Source of the DNA: Rugalucina vietnamica
Lineage: Eukaryota; Mollusca; Bivalvia; Lucinida; Lucinidae
DNA: 64,000 nt
Assembly (NCBI GenBank): GCA_964017185.1
Contig: OZ024869.1
Span: forward strand, 7,152,501-7,216,500
Direction: 5' to 3'
A model generated the notes under the pieces. The model made no database searches and was not told the DNA's origin. It saw nothing but the letters and a program-made list of their open reading frames with translations. The translations under genes and the position numbers were made by a program. Below are positions 25,601 through 34,966 of the stretch, in pieces (the first letter of the stretch is position 1; every line of letters starts with the position of its first letter).

Positions 25601-28600
25601 ATCTGCGTCTTTGTTTTCGCCTATGCAGATTGTTGGTTTTCCCATGAGGCGGCTCATATGTCTGTAGTAAGTGACCTCATTATACCATGATTCACTTATA
25701 ATACTGTCTGCTTCTATGGATCCCAAATATAGCATTATAATGAGTTTGACCTATACTAGTCAGAATGAGTTATAAAGTGAGTTCTATTTCTTTTTAATTG
25801 ACCCTGGTTATCTGCCCTTATGAAATTGTCGTCTCTCCAAATCATTACGAAAACACGCCTGTGCACTATACAGAAATTTTTTTGGTTGTGAAAATCTAAA
25901 ATTTCATTAGAATTTTTTTTATATTTTTCTTATTTTTGCTCAAAACATAGATTGTGGGTACACGTTAAAACCGCCTCGGCGAGGCGGTTCTAACGAGTAC
26001 CCACAATCTATGTTTTGGAGCAAAAATAAGAAAAATAGGTATACCCCTGCCTACCCCAGTTTTACTATACTCATCAAAAGAAGTTTTGCACCATTTAGAT
26101 TTTTTTCATATTTTTAAGTGACATTTTAACTAACAAATTTTAAAGTTAGCTTTTTGAATTTGCACAGTCTGAAAAAGTTTGATAATGTGTGTGATAAGAC
26201 CAAAAGTTGTTGCGGAAACGATTTGAGGAAAAATTGAAAATTCCAATTTTCTGTAAATGCTGAAAAATGGAAAATCAAAAAAATTCCACAAAAAATGCCA
26301 CAGCATCAAGAACACATTTTTGTTTCCAAATTTACACACAAGAGCTCCAAAACTAATGATTAAGCCTAAAAACAATTTAAGTAATCTCAAAATTTTAGTA
26401 AAAATTCATTTTTTGACAAAATTGCAATTTTTGAGAAAAAAATGATAAATATTGGTAAAAATGAGTAAAATCGAAATTCATTTCAATTTTTGATTATTAT
26501 GAGATGTTTTGACACCAAAAGTTGCCGCCTGTTTTCTTTCTGTTAAAGGCAATCTCATGTCAAAGATGTTGCATGAGGACTTTTTAGCTCACCTGAGCCG
26601 AAGGCTCACAAGGTGAGCTTATAGGATGGCCATGATCCGGCGTCCGTCCGTCGTCCATCGTCCGTCCGTCGTCGTCGTCGTCGTCCACAATTTCAAAGAT
26701 CTTCTTCTCTGAAACCGCTTGGCCAATCTAGTTGAAATTTTATGTGGAGCCTCCTTGGGTAGTGGCATTTCAAGTTTGATCGCAAAATCCAGGTCACATG
26801 ACCAAGATGGCCGCCACGCCCATATATGGTAAAAACCCTTCAAAAATCTTCTTCTCCAGAACCGGTGGGCTGATTTCCACGAAACTTGGTATGTAGCATC
26901 GGGGACTTCAGCCCATCATAGTTTGATAAAATGATGACCCTTGGATGACCTTGACCTATTTTACGGCAAGGTCAAATTTGGAAACATAGGCTTTTACATG
27001 GTAAAAAGTGAAAACTATGGATTTTTTGAAAACTATTGCAGCCTGAGGCCTGAAAAGTGGTAGATGCAAACAACTAATGGAGTAGATGAAGGTATGTGAT
27101 TAATTTAGGTCAAGGTCATCTCTTGACCTTGGCCAGTCTGTCGTCCATTCACAATTTTCAAAGATCTTCTTCTCTGAAACTGCTGGGCCAATCAAAGTGA
27201 AATTTTATGTGGAGCATCCATGGGTAGGGGAGATGAAAGTTTGATCGCGAAATCCAGGTCACATGACCAAGATGGCTGCCACGCCCATATATGGTAAAAA
27301 CCACTCAAAAATTTTCTTCTCCAGAACCGGCAGGCCGATTTTCATGAAACTTGGTATGTAGCATTTGGGGCTTTAGCCCATCATAGTTTGATAAAATGAT
27401 GACCCTAGGATGACCTTGACCTAATTTACGGCAATGTCAATTTTGGAAACATAGGCTTTTACATGGGAAAAAGTGAGAACTATGGATTTTTTGAAAACTA
27501 TTGCAGCCTGATGCCTGAAAAGTGGTAGATGCAAACAACTAACGGAGTAGATGAAGGTATGTGATTAATGTAGGTCAAGGTCATCTCTTGACCTTGGCCA
27601 GTCTGTCGTCCATACACACTTTTCAAAGGTCTTCTTCTCTGAAACTGCTGGGCCAATCAAAGTGAAATTTTATGTGGAGCATCCATGGGTAGGGGAGACG
27701 AAAGTTTGATCGCAAAATCCAGGTCACATGACCAAGATGGCTGCCACGCCCATATATGGTAAAAACCACTCAAAAATCTTCTCCAGAACCGGCAGGCCGA
27801 TTTTCATGAAACTTAGTATGTAGCATCTGGGACTCCAGCCAATCATAGTTTGATAAAATGATGACCCTAGGATGACCTTGACATATTTTACGGCAATGTC
27901 AATTTTGGGAACATAGGCTTTTACATGGGAAAAAGTGAAAACTATGGATTTTTTGAAAACTATTGCAGCCTGATGCTTGAAAAGTGGTAGATGCAAACAA
28001 CTAATGGAGTAGATGAAGGTATGTGATTAATTTAGGTCAAGGTCATCTCTTGACCTTGGTCAGTCTGTCGTCCATACACACTGTTCAAAGATCTTCTTCT
28101 CTGAAACTGCTGGGACAATCAAAGTGAAATTTTATGTGGAGCATCCATGGGTAGGGGAGACGAAAGTTTGATCGCGAAATCCAGGTCACGTTACCAAGAT
28201 GGCCGCCACGCCCATATATGGTAAAAACCACTCAAAAATTTTCTTCTCCAGAACTGGCAGGCCAATTTTCGCGAAACTTGGTATGTAGCATTTGGGACTA
28301 CAGCCCATCATAGTTTGATCAAATGATGACCCTAGGATGACCTTGACCTATTTTACGGCAAGGTCAATTTTGGAAACATAGGCTTTTACATGGGAAAAGG
28401 CGAAAACAATGGATATTTTGGAAACTATTGCAGTCTGAGACCTGGAAGTTGCTAGATGCAGACAACCAATGGAGTCAATTAAGGTAAGTAATTAATGAAG
28501 GCCAAGGTCATTTCTTGACCTTGACCCAAAGTCATTTAAATATCAAAATTAAAATTATGGTTTTCTCATAAATCACTGGGTTTTGAAACTATTGCAGCCT

Positions 28601-29495
28601 GAGACCTGAAACTTTGCAGATGCAGACAACTTATGAATTCAATAAAGGTGTGTGAGTATTCAAGGTCAAGGTCATTTCATGATGACTAAATACTCCAGGA
28701 TCAGGCTTCAGGTGAGCGTTCTCAGGACCAATGGTCCTCTGGTTTGACATGCAGCTTTTTAAAAATTCTGAATTTGGATGAGTTGAAAACCAGTACTTTC
28801 AGTTAAACATTAATGGGTGCTGCATGCTGTGTTTGAAAGAAAAACAACCCATTTTATTGGAGAGATGAGTTACTAAGCTTTATCTGAGAATTTAAACAAA
28901 ATCTCAAAAATCGTTATTTTTGGTCAAAAATAGTGTTTTTGTCAAAAAAATTCAATTTTTAGTTTTTTGCTTTAAATGATAGCTTTCAGTATCCCGAATG
29001 AGGATGTGAAACGAATTCGGGGTTGGAAACCCTGAAATAAAGATATGGGCTTTTTGCTGCATCCCAAATTTTGGTGTTTTCAAAAACATGCATTTTTGCA
29101 CATTTTTATTTAATCTTTTTTAGAAGAAATATTGATTTGTCATTCAGGAAGTCCAGCCCTTTAAGATGGTATTCAGTTTTAAAAGTTTATTTGAAAAATG
29201 TCTATACTAGACATTATTTTAAAATGAGAAAAATATTAACTGGTGCAAAACTTCTTTTGATGAGTATATATAAAAGTGGGGTTTAAGGGGGTATACATTA
29301 CACGGACATGTTTTCCTGATGACACTTCTTTTGACATTTCAGACAGACAAATCCTCCTGGAAATGGACGGTTGAACATGTTATCTACCCAGCATTACGGA
29401 CACTGTTTTATCCACCAAAATCTTTTGCCGAGGATGCCAGTGTGCTTCAGATTGCTAATTTACCAGACCTGTATAAAGTGTTTGAGAGATGTTGA
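4516..29495 (+). CDS. MLH1: MLH1 DNA mismatch-repair protein, C-terminal part (six exons, 5' end outside window)
   Basis: Spliced gene whose joined exons (4516-4624, 20180-20243, 23619-23783, 24350-24442, 25190-25300, 29343-29495) read in frame for about 230 residues. Visible family hallmarks in order are [117 protein letters not shown] and the terminal [14 protein letters not shown]1 pairs with PMS2/PMS1/MLH3 as the MutL heterodimer that acts after MutS recognition of mismatches in the nucleus. This part is the C-terminal dimerisation domain, and the extreme FERC tail is known to contribute to the PMS-side endonuclease metal site. All visible introns are GT-AG. The N-terminal ATPase domain lies upstream of the window. 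The first visible intron is 15.5 kb and filled with nested repeats. No frameshift or stop interrupts the exons, so the gene looks functional. Confidence 0.96.
4625..5257. other. No feature recognised
   Basis: Start of the 15.5-kb MLH1 intron. Unique-looking AT-rich sequence with no exon signature. Confidence 0.6.
5258..5533. mobile_element. Family B MITE B3
   Basis: cattacgaaaacttgccatg ... acacgttaatgtgatg. The palindrome has decayed (agaacagcctccctgaggtg). Confidence 0.82.
6030..6270. repeat. Left terminal region of element X with TTTCGCG words
   Basis: Dense degenerate repeats of the word gcgaaa/tttcgc (e.g. tttcatcgcgaa, gaaatttcgctg, gtttcgcggtg) follow the terminal repeat. Confidence 0.7.
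6324..6379. repeat. Poly-T rich stretch
   Basis: Long interrupted T run following the terminal region of element X. Confidence 0.85.
6836..7172. mobile_element. Family B MITE B4 with expanded centre, inside element X
   Basis: Reverse orientation. The central gttagaaccgcctcg is followed by extra gcc/cgg-rich segments (gtggttccgtcgatgcgg) before gaggcggttctaac. Confidence 0.83.
7173..8400. other. Interior of element X, no feature recognised
   Basis: The longest frames are short and resemble no known protein. No transposase motif was seen on either strand. Confidence 0.55.
8401..8730 (+). mobile_element. tRNA-derived SINE (Leu/Ser-like head)
   Basis: The head 8401-8488 has A box ggccgagcggttaagagc and B box gagttcgagcc. 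The body (ggctaacttgttgggaaaga and following) is shared with the fragment at 3155-3285. Confidence 0.72.
9223..9415 (+). mobile_element. tRNA-derived SINE (Pro-like head)
   Basis: Head with tagcgtaatggttaga (A box), cgcttcggga anticodon-loop-like segment and gtgggttcgactcc (B box). The tail gctacctcgcttggcgctca continues without a tRNA 3' stem. It is more likely a SINE than a functional tRNA. Confidence 0.68.
9424..9906. mobile_element. Foldback MITE CGTGCCAAATTAATG
   Basis: Inverted ends cgtgccaaattaatgtccac and its complement at 9906. Pairing continues inward through catagacttca, attatcctg and ggtcaac, giving arms of over 100 bp. Confidence 0.78.
10023..10681. mobile_element. TIR element rich in GCGTG/CACGC words
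   Basis: The ends aacagcattcacac and gtgtgaatgctgtt, plus the next ~45 bp (gcgtata..accaaacgcgc..cgggcgt), are inverted copies. The interior is a degenerate array of acgcg, gcacgt and cgttcggc-like words. No ORF-based function. Confidence 0.72.
10682..12165. other. Interior of element X, no feature recognised
   Basis: Mixed-composition sequence with short frames only. No repeat unit or family resemblance seen. Confidence 0.55.
12166..13694 (+). mobile_element. Family C element, three monomers
   Basis: Starts AGCTCACCTGAGCC after a T run, with a 5' stem closing in GGTGAGCT. A (GTCC)n/GTCGTCC array (12215-12265) is followed by three ~460-bp monomers. It ends CAGGTGAGCG, hairpin aggaccattggtcct, CTCTGG. 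Confidence 0.88.
13800..14098. repeat. Right terminal region of element X with CGCGAAA words
   Basis: Inverted counterpart of 6030-6270: ttttcgcgatgaaacgcgg, cctcgcgaaatttcctcg and ggcgaaatttcgcgcag, ending in the terminal repeat. Confidence 0.7.
14584..16250 (+). mobile_element. Family C element inserted in the reverse C copy
   Basis: AGCTCACC...CTCTGG ends, GTCCGTCC array, three monomers with tcttgaccttgg blocks, 3' hairpin aggaccaatggtcct. Flanks are gattttt and tttaaggtttttacc of the host C copy. Confidence 0.88.
16714..18688 (+). mobile_element. Second family C element inserted in the reverse C copy
   Basis: Same ends and hairpin, (GTCC)/GTCGTC array at 16770-16808, four monomers. The insertion site matches that of the copy at 14584, one host monomer further on. 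Confidence 0.88.
19045..20064 (+). mobile_element. Family C element, two monomers
   Basis: Begins agatcacctgagc after a T run and ends with aggaccattggtcct and CTCTG, 115 bp before MLH1 exon b. Confidence 0.85.
20180..20243 (+). CDS. MLH1: MLH1 exon b
   Basis: 64-nt exon between tccttgcag and gtaagg. It completes the split serine and encodes [20 protein letters not shown], the MLH1 ELFYQ..I.DFANFG block. It lies 115 bp downstream of the end of a family C element. Confidence 0.94.
20332..20557. mobile_element. Family A MITE A6
   Basis: Complete copy tgagccgccccatgggaaaa ... cccacgagacggctca, starting 88 bp after MLH1 exon b. Confidence 0.87.
20594..20812. mobile_element. Family A MITE A7
   Basis: Opposite orientation to A6 and only 36 bp from it. 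Central hairpin gctgatcagcttcacagtta-type present with changes. Confidence 0.82.
21163..21399. mobile_element. Family A MITE A8
   Basis: Complete copy with centre cttcgcggtaaccgcgaag. It separates two copies of a duplicated segment (21045-21162 and 21400 onward). Confidence 0.87.
21465..21742. mobile_element. Family B MITE B5
   Basis: Complete, with perfect centre gaaccgcctcgccgaggcgg. It interrupts a duplicated segment whose sister copy (21045-21162) lacks it. Confidence 0.88.
21808..22271. other. No feature recognised
   Basis: MLH1 intron sequence. Short frames lack similarity to anything I recognise. Confidence 0.55.
22272..22502. mobile_element. Family A MITE A9
   Basis: tgagcctcatgagaaaacct ... 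ctcgcgtcgtgtctca, centre ctgtgcagtaactgcacag. Confidence 0.84.
22672..22901. mobile_element. Family A MITE A10
   Basis: tgagcggtgtcatgagaaaa ... cataatgcggctca, with a diverged centre. Confidence 0.82.
23085..23606 (+). mobile_element. Degenerate family C 3' part, carrying MITE A11
   Basis: Contains aggtcaaggctgaaaagtca and catgacctattttatgaaag, then the 3' end caggtgagcatttataggat and ggtcctctt at 23570-23604. A11 (23329-23534) is inserted in it. The C end overlaps the pyrimidine tract of the MLH1 exon c acceptor. Confidence 0.65.
23329..23534. mobile_element. Family A MITE A11
   Basis: Complete copy with perfect centre gcttcgcggttaccgcgaag. Inserted in a family C fragment upstream of MLH1 exon c. 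Confidence 0.87.
23619..23783 (+). CDS. MLH1: MLH1 exon c
   Basis: 55 codons between acceptor cttttgctag and donor gtaaga. It encodes [20 protein letters not shown], then [20 protein letters not shown] and [11 protein letters not shown]. The pyrimidine stretch of its acceptor overlaps the 3' end of a family C fragment (see findings). Confidence 0.95.
23894..24063. mobile_element. Family B MITE B6 without its central palindrome
   Basis: cattacgaaatcttgcccat, then a poly-A stretch replacing the centre, then ttataccccttgtaaatc-like right part and gacattttattgatg. Confidence 0.72.
24350..24442 (+). CDS. MLH1: MLH1 exon d
   Basis: 31 codons between tttatctag and gttagt, encoding [20 protein letters not shown] and [11 protein letters not shown]. 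This is the LLLDNYVPP.EGLP block of MLH1. Confidence 0.95.
24490..24717. mobile_element. Family A MITE A12
   Basis: Starts taagccgcaatacgagaaaa, centre cttcacagttactgtgaag, end catgacatgcctta. 47 bp after MLH1 exon d. Confidence 0.8.
25190..25300 (+). CDS. MLH1: MLH1 exon e
   Basis: 37 codons between ttttgtgcag and gttggt, encoding [20 protein letters not shown] and [17 protein letters not shown]. This is the conserved NWDEEKECFE block. Confidence 0.95.
25422..25656. mobile_element. Family A MITE A13
   Basis: Complete copy tgagccacctcgtgggaaaa ... cccatgaggcggctca. Confidence 0.87.
26068..29266. mobile_element. Element D: TIR element with TA duplication, inserted in MITE B7
   Basis: Ends TACTCATCAAAAGAAGTTTT and its inverse, with TA on both sides, interrupt a family B copy exactly. 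Its own AT-rich body (26068-26585 and 28743-29266) has no convincing ORF. Confidence 0.85.
26586..28742 (+). mobile_element. Family C element nested in element D
   Basis: Complete AGCTCACC...CTCTGG element with a GTCCGTCC/GTCGTC array (26641-26685), about four monomers and the 3' hairpin aggaccaatggtcct. Confidence 0.88.
29343..29495 (+). CDS. MLH1: MLH1 terminal coding exon with FERC stop
   Basis: Acceptor ttgacatttcag. It encodes [20 protein letters not shown], then [30 protein letters not shown] and TGA. The invariant C-terminal FERC fixes the end of the gene. Confidence 0.96.
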   Translation, partial: TDKSSWKWTVEHVIYPALRTLFYPPKSFAEDASVLQIANLPDLYKVFERC

Positions 29496-29521
29496 TTCGA
29501 CAATTTTTTTTTTAAAAAATG

Positions 29522-29746
29522 TGAGCCATGACCCAAGAAAACCCCTCGTCAGTTTTCAACCAGTTCTGACACAGGTCGGCCTGTACAGTCACAGAAAAAT
29601 GCTAGTACATGTGGCTTGAAAAGAAAAGGGATTATACTATCTGTGTAGCGAAAACAAAGATGCTGATCAGCTGTGCAGTGACTGCACAGCTGATTTGCCC
29701 TTGTTTTCGCATATGCAAGAAGCCAGTTTTCTCATGAAGTGGCTCA
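29522..29746. mobile_element. Family A MITE A14 in presumed MLH1 3' UTR
   Basis: Begins 27 bp after the MLH1 stop codon. Ends tgagccatgacccaagaaaa and catgaagtggctca, with centre agctgtgcagtgactgcaca. Confidence 0.83.
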
Positions 29747-29924
29747 TTTGATACCAACCAAATGTGTTCAAAATTATGTAGATCATGAATCGTCATTGCA
29801 AGAGAACCAACATGTTTCTTATCATCAGGCCCAAAATTATGTAATCCAGTAGAGCTATAAAGGTGCTTTAAAGGGGAACTAGTAGGGACCTGCTTCTAAA
29901 GACATTCTATCTGCTATTGAAAGA

Positions 29925-30137
29925 AAGCTGGTCTTCTGGGTTCCTGACAGGTGAGACACAAACCGACACAAATGCTGGAAGTTTGTAATTTTGAATTGGG
30001 GAATTGTAGCAGACTACGCAACAGAATTGTACTATATTTGAAGCAAAAACAAAGGCACTGATCTGTGCGGTTACTGCATAGCTGATCTGTGCCTTTGTTC
30101 TCATATGTAAAAATCTGGTTTCCTCATGACGCAGCTT
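29925..30137. mobile_element. Degenerate family A MITE A15
   Basis: Contains aagctggtcttctgggttcc, gcaaaaacaaaggcactgat and ctggtttcctcatgacgcag. The left end is eroded. Confidence 0.65.
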
Positions 30138-30224
30138 ACTTGAACACTACTCATACTATCATGACAACAAACATGATAATCAGACTGTGCAGAGAACATA
30201 CAACTTTGTTTCTTGCACTTGTGA

Positions 30225-30413
30225 GAACAAGATGCAGATATACTGTGCAATGTCACTATGCAGCTTAACAGCACTGTTGTTTTTGCTACACAGTAGTCCT
30301 CCTTCCCCAATCTAAAATTTTAAGCCTTTAGCCATTTCTAGTATGTACAGCCCCTTTTCTGTTAACCCTCATCAGAATTCCCCAGACAGGTTTTCTTATG
30401 CCACAGCTTATAT
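30225..30413. mobile_element. Very degenerate family A fragment A16
   Basis: aaattttaagcctttagcc, gtatgtacag and caggttttcttatgccacag match the A right arm. The left half is unclear. Confidence 0.5.
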
Positions 30414-30436
30414 GTTAAGTTTGTGTTCTGATGATA

Positions 30437-30672
30437 TGAGCTGCCTCGTGGGAAAACCAACAATGTGGTTTCCGAACAGGTCCAACACAAATCAGACTGT
30501 ACAATCACAGAAGCAGGCTAGAAGCTTGAAATTTTTGATTTAAGAAGAAGAGGAAGTGTACTATCCGTGTAGCGAAAACAAAGGCGCTGATCAGCTTCGC
30601 GGTTACCGCGAAGCTGATCTGCGTCTTTGTTTTCGCATATGCAGATTGTTGGTTTTCCCATGAGGCGGCTCA
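30437..30672. mobile_element. Family A MITE A17
   Basis: Complete copy tgagctgcctcgtgggaaaa ... catgaggcggctca with perfect centre. Its right part is duplicated downstream. Confidence 0.87.
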
Positions 30673-30876
30673 TATGTTATTGTCTTTGATAATTATAATT
30701 AGAATATGCAGTGTCTGTTTTTCATTCCAAGGCGCTGATCAGCTTCGCGGTTACCGCGAAGCTGATCTGCGTCTTTGTTTTCGCATATGCAGATTGTTGG
30801 TTTTCCCATGAGGCGGCTCATATGTTATTGTCTTTGATAATTATAATTAGAATATGCAGTGTCTGTTTTTCATTCC
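30581..30876. repeat. 148-bp exact tandem duplication of the A17 right half plus flank
   Basis: 30581-30728 and 30729-30876 read identically from aaggcgctgatcagcttcgc to gtctgtttttcattcc. Confidence 0.95.
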
Positions 30877-31420
30877 ATTCCACTGTTATTAAATTTGTGC
30901 TAAAATTTTAGGTCTCCCACTTTGTAATAGATCAAACAATACAAAAGCTTCATAATTATGTTCACATAAAAGAAAATTGTCTTTTTATTAGCTAAAAAAT
31001 ATTCTTCAAAATATGGTCGAAACTGACATCAAGAAAATAGTCACCAAATGTTTACATGTATTATGATCTTTCCTGTATTAAATACCACTCAACTGTTGTT
31101 GGTCATATGGGTCTTGTTTGAAGTCGGGAGAAGCCCAAAATCCAACACACAACCCCTGGTTTACAAAGCGAATGGACTATGTTCCTTTTCAAAGCCTATA
31201 GTGAGTGCATGAAGTTGGAGAATCTGATTTCTCAGCACAATGACATAAAGCTAAGCAGACACTTGTTCATTCTGCAAGACATTTTAAAACTCTCCTTTAA
31301 TACAGGTTTTAAAATAAATACTGGGGAAGCACTGGCTCTGTCATGGCTGAAAAATTGTTGACTGGGACGTTCAACCATATATAAAAACGTAATGTTTATT
31401 CCTGGTCCTCCCTTCAGTTA
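30877..31420. other. Intergenic, no feature recognised
   Basis: Between the converging genes. No AATAAA close to either stop codon was identified, so transcript ends are not assigned. Confidence 0.5.
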
Positions 31421-31598
31421 TACTCCTTCTCAAAAAAATCCAGTCACCCAGAGTTGTAAGAATTGTAAAACTTGTTTGCACTGCATATTTTTGTTTAAAT
31501 TTACTTGATATACACTTTACTACTCTTTCCCACCCCAAAACTAGAATTAGTAGTGCTTTGCAAGATATTTATGTCCTACTAACTGGTTATGACATACG

Positions 31599-31838
31599 GA
31601 GATAGGGCATGCTCAAACTTTATCCAGAATGCTGTAGTGAGATGGAGCATGCTCAAACTTTATCCAGAAGGCTGTAGTGAGATGGAGCATGCTCAAACTT
31701 TATCCAGAATGCTGTAGTGAGATGGAGCATGCTCAAACTTTATCCAGAAGGCTGTAGTGAGATGGAGCATGCTCAAACTTTATCCAGAAGGCTGTAGTGA
31801 GATGGAGCATGCTCAAACTTTATCCAGAATGCTGTAGG
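31599..31838. repeat. 40-bp tandem repeat, six copies
   Basis: Unit starts gagatggagcatgctcaaac and ends gctgtagt. Units differ mainly by cagaatgc versus cagaaggc, alternating along the array. Confidence 0.95.
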
Positions 31839-31912
31839 GGCACAGGATCGAACGCACGACTTCTGAATACAAAGCAAAAAAGCTTTACCAATACACCGCG
31901 AAGGCTTCTACA
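31832..31912 (-). repeat. tRNA-like segment (SINE head remnant)
   Basis: On the - strand, ggtgtattggtaaagc resembles a D-arm/A box and gtgcgttcgatcctg a T-arm/B box at tRNA-like spacing. No clean acceptor stem, so it is treated as SINE-derived and not a tRNA gene. Confidence 0.5.
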
Positions 31913-32321
31913 CTTTATTTTATCCAGGTGAAGAGAAGGCATGGGCGTGTCACTTCACAGGGCTGGCCTTCTAGAACCCCCACATTTTTGTACCCTAAAT
32001 CCCATATAACATCTGCTTTTAAAACTAAGCTGTGCAATAGCTCGAGCATTGCATGCAAAATAACTTTTTATGATCTTGATTTCGTCAAGTATTTTCAAAT
32101 TGTCAAAAATGGAGAATAATGTTCAATTAATTGTTGGGTGGTTGAAACGTAAATTTGGGTGACCGGAATTTTTTTTTTGAGGAGTATACTATACAACCTC
32201 TAGTAAATTAACCTTCACGTAAGAAACCAACAATACATAAAAACGTAATGTTTATTGACCGCTTCGAATTCCTAGCCCTCCCTTTAATTACTAGACAACC
32301 TCTGGTTTAAGTAAATTAACC

Positions 32322-32541
32322 TTTGCATAAGAAAACCCTCAAAGTGGGTTTCCAACCAGGTATGAAGCAAACCAGGCTGTTCAACCACAGACAATAGAGC
32401 TTGCGATTTCGGATTTAGAAGAGGCACCATACTACCTATGGAGCAAAAACAGGCCCTCACCAGCTGTGCAGTTACTGCCCAGCTGATCTGTGACTTTGTT
32501 TTTCCCATCTGCATATTGCTGTTATCTGGTGCAGTGGCTAA
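32322..32541. mobile_element. Degenerate family A MITE A18
   Basis: Matches A through aagaaaaccctcaaagtggg, gcagttactgcccagctgat and ggtgcagtggct. Confidence 0.62.
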
Positions 32542-33516
32542 ACTTGAAATGTCCCACTAAGACAGAATGAACTAGAAAATGTGTTTATGAAACACTATGC
32601 CCCCAACTGGAAAGCCACTTTCAAGATGTAAAAATGTCCAAAAATGACTAAGTTCAAATTGTAAAAAAAGTGACAAAAATTAATCTGAGGAGTATATCCC
32701 AACCACATGCATATCTTCAAAGCATGGTTACAATGTCTGCAAAGTTTCAAAAGTATCGGTATTAAATTGTAGGAGGAGTTGCGCACACAAGGTACCCTCT
32801 ATCCATCCACTAAAATGCCCGAAAAAATGACAATGTTCAAATTGTGAAAAAAAATGACAAAAAAAATCCAAGGATTATATCCAAACCACATGCATATCTT
32901 CAGACCATGCCCATTATACATGTAAAGTTTTAAATGAATTGGCATGAAACTGTTGGAGGAGTTGCGCACACAAGGTACCCACTGCCCATTCACTTTCATT
33001 GTCAAAATGCTCAAAAAATGGCTAAGTTCAAATTGCGAAAAAAGTGACAAAAATTAATCTGAGGGTGATATCCAAACCACATGCATATCTTCAAAGCATG
33101 GCATACATGTGATATCTCCCGATCTCGGCGTATTTTAGGGATTTCAAGGGCCCACTCCCGACGGTCCACCGATTTGCCGAAGTCCCCTATTTGAGCTGTT
33201 TGCAGTTGTTTTATTATCCAACAGTCCCATTTTTAACTTATAGGATGGTAAATACGGTAGTTGACTTGAAGACGCTGCGTGATATCTTGACCCTTACCTG
33301 TGGCTATTTTCGGATGTGTCATAATGTGTGAATAATTGGATTATCAATACTTGATGTTTTTACAAGAGGGATTAAATCTGATTAATTGTTTTAACAAGTG
33401 TGGTGTCAACTATTTAATTGCTCATCAACATGTGCGTTCAAGTGTAATGAAAATAGACCCTGTGTGTTAAAATAATTGTAATCAATAACGGAATGACAAA
33501 AAACTATCATGGAGTG

Positions 33517-33675
33517 GGCTCCGGGACGTTTCGCGCAAAAACCAGTTCCTCCCGGGACGGTTCGCGCAAAAAGATTTTTTCGAACGGGACGTTTCCTCCC
33601 GGGACGATTCGCGCATTTTTCCAAAAATTGATTTCAAGGTTTTATTTATCAAAATTTATGGGGGGCATGCACGTT

Positions 33676-33721
<46 letters not shown>

Positions 33722-34966
33722 TAATCTCTGTTTCATTCTCGGCCTCCGTATTGCATAAATCACAAATGTTGTTTTTTTTCATTTCTTTTTTATTTTTTTT
33801 ATACATGTGGTTTGTGATTCCTGGTGAAAGAAAGAAAGAGAAAGAAAGAAAGAAAATATAAATATATATAATATTTATTAAAATGGATGTAATGACGATA
33901 GTTGCATTAATTATTATGTCGTTAATTTTGAATTGGCCACTAGTTGTTTTGTGATCAAACGAGTAAACAAAATAAGATGTTAACGCATATCACCATTGTG
34001 AGCAAAACAATTTAATTTAACAAAGAGAACGTCAAACATCTGACGTTTATTTTTAATGATGCCAATAATTTAATTACATACGTTAAAGCTCACATTAAAA
34101 TCAAAACAATCACTACAAACGTCGACTAATTTGTTTGTTTGAGTAACATCCCAATCACTATTTCAATTGCAATATGCTTGCTCAAAGACACAACACGAAA
34201 ATTAAAACTGAACATACCCGCATCCACGGTGTTGCCATCCCCCATCTCAATCCCAACTCAGGACCTGCTGTGGTCTTTTGCATCTTTTTGAACAAACAAC
34301 ACAAGTATTTTTTTTTTCTTAAAAAAAAAAAAAAAAAATTCACACCCGTGTGTATGCATAATTTTTGCTCACGCATCGAAAACAATGACCTTTCATAACA
34401 AATTTATATAATAATCAACAAATATGTGGCACAGTGTTGAATCGCTTCCCACATTCACAAGCGTAGAGAACATAGAACATAGAACATAATTTATTTCTTT
34501 GACATGAACTATACAGTTCCTAGTCATACACATGTATACTCAATAAACGTAATCTGAAAGTGTGAATAAAGAAAAAGTCTGTAATGTATATGCTAAACAT
34601 ATACATAAATAATTCGGAGGATGGAAACTAATCCATAAATCCAGTGTTCATAAAGCTCACAGGGCATCTTTCCGTTTGTTAAAAGCATAGTGCACATAAT
34701 ACGATAAGTTCTTAATAACGTCCAATTGCTGCGTACTCATAAGCTGTGTGAATTTAAACCCCGATGAGAGAGAGATTGAAATCATGCTCATTTGCAAAGC
34801 AAAACACTTATATATTGCAAAAATGGGTGAATCGACCTATAAATTTGATTTTGAGCGAATCGTCCCAGTTTTTTTGAGTGAACCGTCCCGTTTGACTTTT
34901 TGCGCGAATCGTCCCGGTCGAATCGTCCCAGGGAGGAACTGGTTTTTGAGCGAAACGTCCCGTAAC
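33517..34966. mobile_element. Merlin-like TIR element with 9-bp target duplication
   Basis: Ends GGCTCCGGGACGTTTCGCGC and inverse of GGTTACGGGACGTTTCGCTC, each followed by several gggacg(g/a)ttcgcgc blocks. CATGGAGTG flanks both sides (33508-33516 and 34967-34975). GG tips and 8-9 bp duplications fit Merlin elements. The assignment is tentative. Confidence 0.75.
33678..33718. repeat. Poly-G tract (about 40 nt)
   Basis: Uninterrupted G run inside the Merlin-like element. Its true length may be affected by sequencing. Confidence 0.9.

Larger units (their letters stand above)
25843..29321. mobile_element. Family B MITE B7, split by element D
   Basis: 25843-26067 carries the left end and full palindrome. 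29267-29321 carries tataaaagtggggtttaagg and the right end gttttcctgatg. The right end stops 21 bp before the last MLH1 exon. Confidence 0.88.
31421..32186. mobile_element. TIR element TACTCC...GGAGTA with TA flanks
   Basis: Left end tactccttctcaaaaaaatc and cagtcaccc, right end gggtgaccgg and tttgaggagta, with TA outside. It holds the 40-bp tandem array and a tRNA-like segment. The tip resembles that of element D. Confidence 0.7.

Noticed and set aside
31599..31838. CRISPR array
   Set aside because: Units are contiguous without unique spacers, in an animal genome. It is a minisatellite.
33493..33861. 122-codon frame with a poly-glycine run
   Set aside because: It is only the translation of the poly-G tract and the terminal repeats of the Merlin-like element.
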